DNA from: Paenibacillus nuruki
GTDB taxonomy: Bacteria; Bacillota; Bacilli; Paenibacillales; Paenibacillaceae
Length of the DNA: 64,000 nt
Assembly: GCF_001721045.1 (NCBI RefSeq)
Contig: NZ_MDER01000030.1
Location: forward strand, 206,861-270,860
Direction: 5' to 3'
Positions 46,382 through 55,102 of the stretch are shown here, piece after piece; the stretch's first letter is position 1; every line of letters begins with the position of its first letter. The translations under genes and the position numbers were made by a program. Under the pieces are notes generated by a model. The model was not told the DNA's origin. It made no database searches and saw only the letters and a program-made list of their open reading frames with translations.

Positions 46382-46411
46382 AAAAGCACTGAACATTAGT
46401 TCAGTGCTTCT
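46382..46411. terminator. Bidirectional terminator
   Basis: AAGCACTGAAC (46384-46394) pairs with GTTCAGTGCTT (46399-46409) around ATTA. Confidence 0.88.
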
Positions 46412-46439
46412 TCTCATTTCTAACCATATTAAATCTAAA

Positions 46440-47264
46440 TCAACGAATCCCGAGTCTCATCCGATAACTGAACATGGCATTGGTGACTCCACCACGGAAA
46501 TAATCATCTGCCATCGCTTGGAAAATATTAATCTCGGATTCTAAATAATCAGATTTTAATTGAAGTGCTGCTTGAATTCCCCCCTGACTGAGCAAAATCC
46601 CTACATACCGTTCTGCACTACATGCTTCGATATTGTGAAATACAATTTCTTTGGTAAATCGGAAGTAGCCACTTTGCTCAATCTGTTGAAGATGGTTGTC
46701 TTTGTTACGCTTATGAGCAACTTTGTGAGGGTCTGCTTGTTCTGCAATAATACGCTCTGAGATCGCTAATAAGTTGTTGTATTCGCGTTCCAGTTGCCAG
46801 TTGACTGTAGGTGGCCAGTCGCAATCATATGTCGCAAAAATACCACCGGGTACCAGCACACGAGCGATTTCTTTGAGTGTACTGACAGGTTCCATCCAGT
46901 GGAACGACTGAGAGCATGTGACGATATCGGTGCTATTCGAATCCAGAGAAAGCTGATTCGAGTAGCCTTGTTCAAATGATAAATGATCGGCTTGTGTCGT
47001 CAGACTGAGCTTATACCGGGCTTTATTTAACATATCCAGATTCGGTTCTACCCCAATAATTCGGTCTGCCCGATCCCGCCATATAAAAGAAGATAACCCT
47101 GTACCACAGCCCACATCGACCACAAGTCCGGGTTTCTTTTGCAAATAATTTGAAAGGATATCAACTACAAGACTAGGCGCCACTGGACGATGCTGATCAT
47201 AGACATCTTCAAAACCGGAAAACCGCTCGATATTGTTGATTGAATTATTTTCAGGAATAGTCAT
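46440..47264 (-). CDS. Class I SAM-dependent methyltransferase
   Basis: 274 residues with a methyltransferase_11-type domain: LVVDVGCGTGLSSFIWR (motif I, about 47-63), IIGVEPNLDML (motif II) and VTCSQSFHWME. The N-terminal ERFSGFEDVYDQHRP is typical of small-molecule methyltransferases. Substrate unknown. RBS AAGGAGG 11 bases before ATG. Single gene, divergent from ilvE. Confidence 0.85.
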   Translation of the reverse strand: MTIPENNSINNIERFSGFEDVYDQHRPVAPSLVVDILSNYLQKKPGLVVDVGCGTGLSSFIWRDRADRIIGVEPNLDMLNKARYKLSLTTQADHLSFEQGYSNQLSLDSNSTDIVTCSQSFHWMEPVSTLKEIARVLVPGGIFATYDCDWPPTVNWQLEREYNNLLAISERIIAEQADPHKVAHKRNKDNHLQQIEQSGYFRFTKEIVFHNIEACSAERYVGILLSQGGIQAALQLKSDYLESEINIFQAMADDYFRGGVTNAMFSYRMRLGIR

Positions 47265-47444
47265 AACAGATCTTGCCTCCTTGTTTGAATGTACTGTGAT
47301 TTATTATAAAGGAAAAAGAGGCATTGAGTAGAGGCTAAAGTTGCTTTGACAGCTTACCTATCAACTTATTGTTTTTAAGTATTTTCGATTTGGGATAAGA
47401 AGTGATATGATTTAGGGAATAATTTGTTTAAGGAGATATAGACT

Positions 47445-48521
47445 ATGAGTATAGAGATCACTGTTGAGCATACAAAGAATAAAAAAGAGAAACCGTCATC
47501 AATGGATGGGGTAGTATTTGGTACACAATTTACAGATCATATGTTTATTTTGGATTATGATGCAGGGCAAGGTTGGCATGATGCACGTATCGTTCCCTAT
47601 CAACCCATTATGATGGACCCGGCGGCAAAAGTATTCCATTATGGACAAACGATTTTTGAAGGACTTAAAGCATATGCAACCGAAGATGGACGTGTTCTCA
47701 TGTTCCGTCCTACCAAAAATATAGAGCGTCTAAACATTTCAAATGAGCGTATGAGTATTCCAGAAGTTGATCCTGAATTGGCACTTGAAGCTTTGCGTCA
47801 GTTGATTCTAACGGATCGTGAATGGATTCCAGAAGGTGAAGGTAATTCACTGTATGTGCGTCCATTTGTTATCGCAACTGAACCAACTCTTGGTGTATCT
47901 CCTTCTCGTCAGTATAAATTTATGATTATTCTTTCACCTGTAGGTGCTTATTATGCAGAAGGCATCAATCCGGTTAAAATTTTCGTTGAATCTAAATATG
48001 TACGTGCTGTTCCCGGCGGTGTAGGTATGGCGAAAACAGCAGGTAACTATGCAGCAGGACTTAAAGCACAAGAAGGCGCTACAGAATTGGGTTATTCCCA
48101 AGTACTCTGGTTAGATGGCGTGCACCGTAAATACATCGAAGAAGTCGGCAGTATGAATGTCTTTTTCAAAATTAACGGTATCGTGGTAACACCTGCGCTA
48201 AACGGTAGTATTCTTAGCGGAATTACGCGCGATTCGATTATTCAATTGCTGAAGCACTGGGATATTCCTGTGGAAGAACGCATTCTTTCAATTGATGAAT
48301 TAGAAGAAGCGCACAAAGAAGGCAAATTGGAAGAAGCGTTCGGTACAGGTACCGCAGCGGTTATTTCTCCAATGGGCGAACTGAACTGGCAAGGCGAAAA
48401 AATGATCATCAACGAAGGCAAAACAGGCGAATTGTCTGCCAAGTTGTATGAGACATTAACAGGCATCCAAAAAGGCGTAGCCGCAGATCCATTTGGTTGG
48501 ACGATAGAAGTTAAAGCGTAA
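47445..48521 (+). CDS. ilvE: Branched-chain amino acid aminotransferase
   Basis: 358 residues, class IV PLP aminotransferase converting Leu, Ile and Val to their 2-oxo acids and back. The PLP lysine lies in AKTAGNYAAGLKAQ, and GVHRKYIEEVGSMNVFF is the conserved phosphate-side segment. Full family length. No T-box leader is present in the 180-base gap. RBS AAGGAGA. Monogenic, followed by a terminator. Confidence 0.95.
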   Translation: MSIEITVEHTKNKKEKPSSMDGVVFGTQFTDHMFILDYDAGQGWHDARIVPYQPIMMDPAAKVFHYGQTIFEGLKAYATEDGRVLMFRPTKNIERLNISNERMSIPEVDPELALEALRQLILTDREWIPEGEGNSLYVRPFVIATEPTLGVSPSRQYKFMIILSPVGAYYAEGINPVKIFVESKYVRAVPGGVGMAKTAGNYAAGLKAQEGATELGYSQVLWLDGVHRKYIEEVGSMNVFFKINGIVVTPALNGSILSGITRDSIIQLLKHWDIPVEERILSIDELEEAHKEGKLEEAFGTGTAAVISPMGELNWQGEKMIINEGKTGELSAKLYETLTGIQKGVAADPFGWTIEVKA

Positions 48522-48543
48522 GCTGAATATTATTGTTATAAAG

Positions 48544-48578
48544 AAGCGTATCCTGTGAGCAGGATGCGCTTTTATTTT
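48544..48578 (+). terminator. Terminator of ilvE
   Basis: AAGCGTATCCTG (48544-48555) pairs with CAGGATGCGCTT (48560-48571, one wobble), followed by a T-rich run. Confidence 0.85.
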
Positions 48579-48613
48579 TCATATATTTTCTATAAGTAAT
48601 TTAGCGTAATTCG

Positions 48614-48642
48614 TAGACAAAGCCCTGTGCTATCGCTATGAT
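48614..48642 (+). promoter_or_regulatory. Sigma-A promoter of the B12-controlled operon
   Basis: TAGACA (48614-48619), 17 bases, TATGAT (48637-48642), each one base off consensus. It places the start about 40 bases before the cobalamin aptamer. Confidence 0.7.
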
Positions 48643-48681
48643 AAATACGACAATTACATATATTCTATTGTCCAAGGTGCA

Positions 48682-48850
48682 GATACGAATATGGTTTTGT
48701 ATCCGCTTAAAAGGGAAGTCCGGTGTATTCCGGCGCGGTCCCGCCACTGTAAATGCTGAACAACTCCAGTAGTACGCCACTGTTGCATGAAGCGATGGGA
48801 AGGTAGGAGGATGTGATGAAGCAGAGCCAGGAGACCTGCCTTGCGAGCAA
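48682..48850 (+). ncRNA. Cobalamin riboswitch
   Basis: The conserved order is present: TTAAAAGGGAAGTCCGGTG, CCGGCGCGGTCCCGCCACTG (core with GCCACTG), GAAGGTAGG and the B12 box AGCCAGGAGACCTGCC near 48825-48840. Adenosylcobalamin-class aptamers of this type repress in cis. A Rho-independent terminator follows at 48949-48976, so control is probably by premature termination. Confidence 0.96.
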
Positions 48851-48948
48851 TCGTTTCTATCATCTTCGGAGCAAAGAGGAGAAACAGTCATATCATTCTA
48901 AGCCTACACTATAGATAGGCGATGAAATGCTGTACTGTTATGCCTTTT

Positions 48949-48976
48949 AAGTCACTTCCGCTGAAGTGGCTTTTTT
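48949..48976 (+). terminator. Cobalamin riboswitch terminator
   Basis: AAGTCACTTC (48949-48958) pairs with GAAGTGGCTT (48963-48972), followed by six Ts, 53 bases before the surface-protein start. Confidence 0.9.
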
Positions 48977-49028
48977 ATGTTGTACTGTCGTTATGTCCAT
49001 TTTATTAAAACAAGAAAGAAGGTCTCAT

Positions 49029-52000
49029 ATGAAATCATCCCCATCTCGTCCGTGGATCGCATTCATCTTAACACTGGTGCTTACGATCTCTACGCTAGGT
49101 TCATCCGGTGTATTTTCTGCTTCTGCTTATGCGGCAGACGAATCAAGCCAGACAACAACACCTACCGTATCTCAAGCCGTTTATACTAACAACGATTCAA
49201 CCGTCAACGCTACTGTAAGCCAATCGGTCTACAGCCAAGCGATTGCACAAGCAATGCAATATATAGACGCTAATGGTGGAGTAGATGGCGATTGGATCGC
49301 TGTGAGCTATGCACGCACAGGCAAAGCGTTACCGGCTAGCTACTATAGTAGTCTGAGAACAGAAGTAACCAACTTATGTGCTCAAGCCAAGCCTTCGGTA
49401 ACCGAACTAGCACGTATGGTGATTGCTGGAACATCCGCAGGCTTGAATGCGACGAATATTTCTAACTGTAATTTGATCGACAAATTAGTGAATCATGACA
49501 ATATTAATCAACAAGGTGTTAATGGGCCGATGTTTGCCTTGATTGCTCTGGATTCAGGCACTTACCAAGTACCTAATGGTGCGAAGCAAGGGCGCGATAC
49601 ACTGATTAATAGTGTAGTAGCAGCGATCAATGGACCCGAAATGGCAACAGATTATTATGGTATGGCACTTAGTGCATTAGCACCTTACAAAGATCGTGCT
49701 GATGTACAGACAGCAGGACAAAAAGCCGTCAATTGGTTGATCCAGAAGTCAGACGATTCGAGCAGTGAATCGATTGCTCAGACGATTATTGGTCTAGCTT
49801 CATTTGGACTCAATCCAACTGACCTTCAATTTGAGAAAAATGGAAAATCGTTAATCGATCGTTTACTTGCTTTTCAAAATAGTGATGGTGGTTTCCGTCA
49901 TGAACTTAAAGCAAGCACATCAGATAAAGCTTTTTCAACGGATCAAGCATTACGAGCATTAATTGCTTATGATCTATATACACAAAATGCAGGGGTACTA
50001 TACACGAATCCTAATCCTCCTGCAGCACCACAACCTGAGCCAGACCCAACGCCTACTCCTGAACCCGGACAAGGCAATAAAGTACAAGCTTCTGTAACCG
50101 TAGAAGGGCCTGCTGCACCTGTAACAACAGGAGTAACAGATGCTGTCTATGCACTGGATGCTCTTCAAAATGTAGCTTCGCAAAACGGAATCAAGTTAAC
50201 AATTGCCAGTGCTTCTTTTGGTAAATATGTGACTGGTATTGCAGGCATTAACAGTGGTGATCTAGACCCATCCAGTGGTTGGTTATTTGCGGTCAAACGT
50301 AATGGTCAATGGATATCTCCAGATGTAGGTATGGACGCATTTGTATTAGAACCTTCGGATCAAGTGTATGTGTATTTTGGAGCTTATGGCATCTCATTAG
50401 TAGAGTCTGTCACGACATCACCTGCGTTACCGAAATCAAGTAGTGGCTTCAACGTTACGGTACAAAAAGCAGATTGGGTATGGAATAATGATACCTTTAC
50501 CAGCGATAAAGTAGTAAGCCCTGCGGCAAATGTACAAGTACAAGTCGGTAACCAAACGGTAACGACCAATGCACAAGGGATCGCTTCATTTAATAAAATG
50601 AGTGCAGGATCATATACGGTAGCTGTCACAGGATATCGGAGTAATAATGTACCCGTCATTGTTCGCAATACGTCTACATTAATTGTGGCTAACGATAACA
50701 GTACAGGTGGAAGCACAACGACACCGACTGCCAATACAATAACGATGTCTGTTACAGGTGACAGTACTATCTTGCCTACGACTTCGATTACATTGCAAAA
50801 TAGAGATACCGCTTTTAGCGTATTACTACGTCAGTTAGGTTCAAGTCGTGTGAGTTATAGAGGTAGCGGAGGTACAGCTTACGTTACAGCTATTGATGGA
50901 CTCAGTGAATTTGATAAAGGACCTTTAAGTGGTTGGGTATATACGGTCAATGGACAACAACCGAATACAGGAGCAGGAGCGTATACGTTAAAAGCAGGAG
51001 ACAATCTAGCATGGCGTTATAGCGATGGTACAGCTACTGTTTCTGGCGGTGGTGGTGGAAGTGCTAATAACAGTCTAGGTGTTGCTTTCCCGGCAACGAT
51101 TCCTTCTCAAGTGGAAAGTGAATTGTCTCAATTGAAAGTGAAATCGACTAACCAATTGCCTGTCCAAGAAGCAGGGCAGACGACGACAGTGCTTAATTCA
51201 GGTTCACCGATGACAGCAAGCACAGCCACTTCGATTGCTAAAGCATTAGAATCTGCGCCCAAAGTCAGTGTGAGTACAGAAGTAAAAGCAGATCAGAAAG
51301 CAACACTTGCTGATCCAGCAGGTAAAGTACAATTTATCGTGCCAGCAAATAGTGTGAAAAGCAACACTACGATTGGCATTGAAGAAGAAATGGGGAGTCG
51401 TCCAGAGCTAGTATCCAGTCTGTACGAATTTACACCAAATGGACAGCAGTTTGAAAAACCTGTCTATCTTTCATTCAAAATTCCTGTCTACAATAATACA
51501 ATGTCCAAGCTAACGATTGCATGGCTCAATGAAGCTACCAATCAATGGATTCCTGTTCCAACTGCATTGGATGCCAAAACAGGTATTATTACAGGAACCG
51601 TTTCTCATTTTACCAAATATGCCGTTATTAATAGCGATGTATTAGCCAGTTCTGCTGATCTTCAACAATTAACAACAGATATTAATACAACCGTCAAAAA
51701 TGTATTAACACATGACTCGTTAACTGAATGGGAAGCTGTCGGTATTGCACGCGCAGGAGGAACATTACCTGCAAGCTATTTAACTGGGGCGACCGCTCAG
51801 GTGAAAGAATCCGCAGGTTCGTTCCGTAAAGTGACCGATCTGGAACGATTGATTCTAGGGATCAAAGCAGCAGGTGGCAATCCTACAGCTGTAAGTGGTG
51901 TGAACTTAATCGACAAAATGGTCAACCATGAGAAAATGACAGCTCAAGGAACCAATGGGCCGATCTTTGCTCTAATTGCACTCAACAGCGACAACTATAA

Positions 52001-53090
52001 CGTAGCTTCTACAGCAACATGGAACAAAGACAAGTTAGTGACATGGTTGTTAAGCGCGCAAAATAGTGATGGTGGATTCCCACTCGCAACAGGTGAAGCT
52101 AGCAGTGTCGATATGACTGCTATGGCAGTTGCGGCGCTTGCTCCTGAACGCACACAGACTCAAGTACAGACAGCGATCGACAAAGCAGTCCAGTATCTAT
52201 CTACGCAACAACAAGCGAATGGTGGATATTCTGCTTATAACGATGATAGTAGTGAAAGTGTATCTCAAGTGATTGTTGCACTGGCTTCAGCAGGCATTAA
52301 TCCTAAAGATGCACGCTTTACCAAATCAAGCGGTGATCTGATGACACGTCTTAGCCAATTCCGTCAAAGTAATGGTGCATACAGCCATACAGTAGGCGGT
52401 GCAGGCGACAATATTGCAACAGAACAAGCATTGCTTGCTTTGGTGGCGTATCAACAGTATTTGAGTAGTGGTAATACGATCTATAATCTAGCAAATTCAT
52501 CGACTTCACCTGTAGATACAGGCACAACAACAGCGGTGACATTTACAGATGAAAATACGATTTCAGCATGGGCTTCTGATTCGGTACATCGTGCTTATGA
52601 TGCAGGGCTAATGCTAGGGGTAAGTGATCAGGAACTTCGTTTCGCTCCGAAACAACAATTAACACGCGCTCAATTTGCAGCCTTGGTGGTGCGTTTGACG
52701 GGATCAACAGAGTCTAGTAATACGCCTTCAAATGGTACAGCATTCAAAGATGTATCATCGAACCAGTGGTATTACAATGCGATTATGACAGCGAAGAGTA
52801 AAGGAATCATTACAGGTATCAACGCTACATCTTTCCAACCGAATCAACCGGTATCCCGTCAGGATATGGCAGTCATGTTGACTCGTGCATTTGCACTCAA
52901 AGGGACATCCAATACTTCTTTTGCTGATCAAGCGAAAATCGGCAACTATGCACGTCCTGCTGTTAGTGCTGTCGTGAGCAATGGAATTATGGTGGGTGCA
53001 AACAATACATTTGATCCACAAGCTAAAGTAACACGTGAAATGGCAGCAGTTGTAGCGATCAATGTACAAAAGATGGCACAAGCGAACTAA
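49029..53090 (+). CDS. SLH-anchored, intrinsic-factor-like cobalamin-binding surface protein (predicted)
   Basis: 1353 residues. Signal peptide (1-35); alpha-helical prenyltransferase-like module 1 (about 60-320); Pro-rich linker; DUF4430 module 1 (about 350-452); an Ig-like carboxypeptidase-regulatory-type segment; DUF4430 module 2 (about 570-665, with TAIDGLSEFDKGPLSGWVY); a ZU5-like region (about 760-865); helical module 2 (about 877-1155); three SLH repeats (about 1170-1353). Helical alpha6/alpha6 plus DUF4430 beta domains are the two folds of human intrinsic factor and transcobalamin. It is the first gene after the B12 riboswitch and upstream of an ECF importer, so extracellular B12 capture is inferred. 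The start at 49029 follows AGAAGG. Confidence 0.88.
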   Translation: MKSSPSRPWIAFILTLVLTISTLGSSGVFSASAYAADESSQTTTPTVSQAVYTNNDSTVNATVSQSVYSQAIAQAMQYIDANGGVDGDWIAVSYARTGKALPASYYSSLRTEVTNLCAQAKPSVTELARMVIAGTSAGLNATNISNCNLIDKLVNHDNINQQGVNGPMFALIALDSGTYQVPNGAKQGRDTLINSVVAAINGPEMATDYYGMALSALAPYKDRADVQTAGQKAVNWLIQKSDDSSSESIAQTIIGLASFGLNPTDLQFEKNGKSLIDRLLAFQNSDGGFRHELKASTSDKAFSTDQALRALIAYDLYTQNAGVLYTNPNPPAAPQPEPDPTPTPEPGQGNKVQASVTVEGPAAPVTTGVTDAVYALDALQNVASQNGIKLTIASASFGKYVTGIAGINSGDLDPSSGWLFAVKRNGQWISPDVGMDAFVLEPSDQVYVYFGAYGISLVESVTTSPALPKSSSGFNVTVQKADWVWNNDTFTSDKVVSPAANVQVQVGNQTVTTNAQGIASFNKMSAGSYTVAVTGYRSNNVPVIVRNTSTLIVANDNSTGGSTTTPTANTITMSVTGDSTILPTTSITLQNRDTAFSVLLRQLGSSRVSYRGSGGTAYVTAIDGLSEFDKGPLSGWVYTVNGQQPNTGAGAYTLKAGDNLAWRYSDGTATVSGGGGGSANNSLGVAFPATIPSQVESELSQLKVKSTNQLPVQEAGQTTTVLNSGSPMTASTATSIAKALESAPKVSVSTEVKADQKATLADPAGKVQFIVPANSVKSNTTIGIEEEMGSRPELVSSLYEFTPNGQQFEKPVYLSFKIPVYNNTMSKLTIAWLNEATNQWIPVPTALDAKTGIITGTVSHFTKYAVINSDVLASSADLQQLTTDINTTVKNVLTHDSLTEWEAVGIARAGGTLPASYLTGATAQVKESAGSFRKVTDLERLILGIKAAGGNPTAVSGVNLIDKMVNHEKMTAQGTNGPIFALIALNSDNYNVASTATWNKDKLVTWLLSAQNSDGGFPLATGEASSVDMTAMAVAALAPERTQTQVQTAIDKAVQYLSTQQQANGGYSAYNDDSSESVSQVIVALASAGINPKDARFTKSSGDLMTRLSQFRQSNGAYSHTVGGAGDNIATEQALLALVAYQQYLSSGNTIYNLANSSTSPVDTGTTTAVTFTDENTISAWASDSVHRAYDAGLMLGVSDQELRFAPKQQLTRAQFAALVVRLTGSTESSNTPSNGTAFKDVSSNQWYYNAIMTAKSKGIITGINATSFQPNQPVSRQDMAVMLTRAFALKGTSNTSFADQAKIGNYARPAVSAVVSNGIMVGANNTFDPQAKVTREMAAVVAINVQKMAQAN

Positions 53091-53131
53091 TTTTACGGTA
53101 AAATAAAAGATATCACTCATTACAGACATAG

Positions 53132-53166
53132 CGGAACGGGGATCATAGTGTCCAGCGTTCCGTTTT
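53132..53166 (+). terminator. Intercistronic hairpin, possible partial terminator
   Basis: CGGAACG (53132-53138) pairs with CGTTCCG (53156-53162) followed by TTTT. It may lower expression of the lipoprotein and ECF genes relative to the surface protein. Confidence 0.6.
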
Positions 53167-53192
53167 GTGTATTTAAGGAGGCTTAATGCAAG

Positions 53193-54227
53193 ATGAACCA
53201 GACAGATACAAAGAAAGATACCTGTACAGAGCGCAAGCAACTGAATGATAAAAATTCGCGATCCCAAGCTCTTTTCAACCGATCAGGCAAAAGATATAGC
53301 TTGTCGCTAACGATTACAGCTATGGTGTTGACGTTGTTATTAGTCAGTGGTTGTTCTTCTACAGCACCAACGAATTCTTCATCTGCGACTGATTCTCAGA
53401 CAACCGCAACGACAGACTCTCCAGCCACTTCGGATTCAGCATCATCTCAAGAGGCTACGATAGACAAAGGTACAGACTCCCAAGATTCTTCTACAGAATC
53501 AACGCCTAAAGACAATGCCTCGGCTAAAGATGCTACAGGTACTCAAGTTCCGACTGAAGCAGACACCACCCATGCAGCTAACGATCAAAAAGATAATACC
53601 GATGATTCTTCATCCAGTGCATCGACAGAACCATCAAGTCATAAGTCCAGTGCTTCAAGTTCAGCATCAACAAAAGAGTCAACCGAAAATGCTAAAGAAC
53701 AGACTCCGAAGACCAACAAAGAAAGTACAACCAAAAACACGACAGATACTACCAAAGATAAAAGTACTGCTATAGATAAACCATCAAGCAAGCCAAGTAC
53801 CAGTACAACCAAGCCTTCTACAACAACACCGAAAGAGTCAGGTTCATCTGCACCATCTAAGACACCACCGGTCTCTACACCACAGCCTCAAGCATCGACA
53901 GCAACATTAACGATCACTGGAGACAGCAATATTCTAGGCGCTACAGCAGTGCCTGTAGAAGCAGGTGAGAGTGCTCTTGATTTACTCAAGCGAGTGACTC
54001 GTAGCAAAGGCATTCCGATGGAGTATCAAGGATCTAGTGGGTTCGCTTATGTAGAAGGGATCGACAATCTGTATGAATTTGACGAAGGACCTACAAGTGG
54101 ATGGATGTTCAAAGTGAATGGCAATTTCCCTAATATGAGTGCAGGCGCGTATAAAGTTCAAGTCGGTGATCGAATCGACTGGTTATACACCACAGATCTT
54201 GGTAAAGATGTAGGAGCCAAAAATTGA
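53193..54227 (+). CDS. DUF4430 lipoprotein, predicted cobalamin binder
   Basis: 344 residues. A charged N-terminus, a membrane segment and lipobox LLLVSGC give a lipidated Cys54. A Ser/Thr/Lys-rich flexible linker of about 180 residues follows. The C-terminal DUF4430 domain (about 235-344) has ATLTITGDSNILGA and GIDNLYEFDEGPTSGWMF, and closely resembles module 2 of the upstream surface protein. It probably hands B12 from the wall to the ECF transporter. AAGGAGG 11 bases before ATG. Its stop overlaps the TTG start of the T component. Confidence 0.88.
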   Translation: MNQTDTKKDTCTERKQLNDKNSRSQALFNRSGKRYSLSLTITAMVLTLLLVSGCSSTAPTNSSSATDSQTTATTDSPATSDSASSQEATIDKGTDSQDSSTESTPKDNASAKDATGTQVPTEADTTHAANDQKDNTDDSSSSASTEPSSHKSSASSSASTKESTENAKEQTPKTNKESTTKNTTDTTKDKSTAIDKPSSKPSTSTTKPSTTTPKESGSSAPSKTPPVSTPQPQASTATLTITGDSNILGATAVPVEAGESALDLLKRVTRSKGIPMEYQGSSGFAYVEGIDNLYEFDEGPTSGWMFKVNGNFPNMSAGAYKVQVGDRIDWLYTTDLGKDVGAKN

Positions 54228-55102
54228 CTAGCGGATTCCGTGCTCTTCATCCAGTGACTTTGTTTTTATTTTACGGAGGACTGTTATTGTGCGGGATGCT
54301 TTTGTTTCATCCTGTATTTTTGCTGACAGGGATTGTATTGCTGGTGAGTTTGATTGTGATACAAAAGCATGGAGGTACAATAGTCAAAATGCTTCCGTTG
54401 TATCTGTTGATCGGTATAGCGATCGTTGTTATTAATCCGTTGATTTCTCATCGAGGTCGTTATATTTTATTTTACTTTATGGATCAGCCGATCACGTTAG
54501 AATCGGTATTGTACGGAGTGACTATGTTGTTATCGCTAACACTGATTTTGTTGACCAGCTTATCGTATAACTACAATGTGACGACCGATAAATTTATGTA
54601 TTTGTTTGCAAGACTTGTTCCTCAAAGTGCATTGGTGGTGATGATGGCATTACGATTTGTCCCTTTATTACGCAGACGATTAAGCCAGATTACGTTAGTG
54701 CAACGTACACGAGGGATCAGTGTCCACGAAGGTTCACTCACCAAGCGAATGAGGGATGGAATGACACTTGTCAAAGTACTGCTGGTCTGGTCGCTAGAAG
54801 AAGCTCTACAAAGCGCAGACTCGATGAAAGCACGCGGATACGGTACAACCAAGCGTACCGCTTATGTCGTGCATCGGATGGATCGTAGAGATCGCTGGCT
54901 TACTGGATGTCTATCTATATTGATCCTCGTTATCATGGTCGGCAGTGCGCTAGGCTGGGGACGAGCAGTGATTTATCCACGAATGCAATCGATGGTATTC
55001 AGTATGGAGGATTGGATACTGTATGTATGTTTTGGCATCTATATGCTGATTCCTGTGATTGTAGAAGGAAAGGAATGGCTATCATGGAAATACTCCAAGT
55101 AA
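54224..55102 (+). CDS. ECF transporter T component (EcfT/CbiQ-like)
   Basis: A 292-residue membrane protein with five to six helices. The two coupling Ala-Arg-Gly-type motifs are seen as QRTRGIS (about 160) and DSMKARGYG (about 200), which dock onto the ATPases. The start is TTG at 54224 overlapping the previous TGA, with GGAG 8 bases upstream. It overlaps the ATPase gene by 19 bases, so the four genes are tightly coupled. Confidence 0.9.
   Translation: MTSGFRALHPVTLFLFYGGLLLCGMLLFHPVFLLTGIVLLVSLIVIQKHGGTIVKMLPLYLLIGIAIVVINPLISHRGRYILFYFMDQPITLESVLYGVTMLLSLTLILLTSLSYNYNVTTDKFMYLFARLVPQSALVVMMALRFVPLLRRRLSQITLVQRTRGISVHEGSLTKRMRDGMTLVKVLLVWSLEEALQSADSMKARGYGTTKRTAYVVHRMDRRDRWLTGCLSILILVIMVGSALGWGRAVIYPRMQSMVFSMEDWILYVCFGIYMLIPVIVEGKEWLSWKYSK

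Noticed and set aside
47265..47444. T-box before ilvE
   Set aside because: The gap is only 180 bases and lacks the T-box AGGGTGGNACCGCG core.
52755..53267. 170-residue leftward frame over the end of the surface protein
   Set aside because: It overlaps the SLH repeats and the start of the lipoprotein gene, lacks an RBS, and its Cys/His-rich composition is typical of an antisense shadow.
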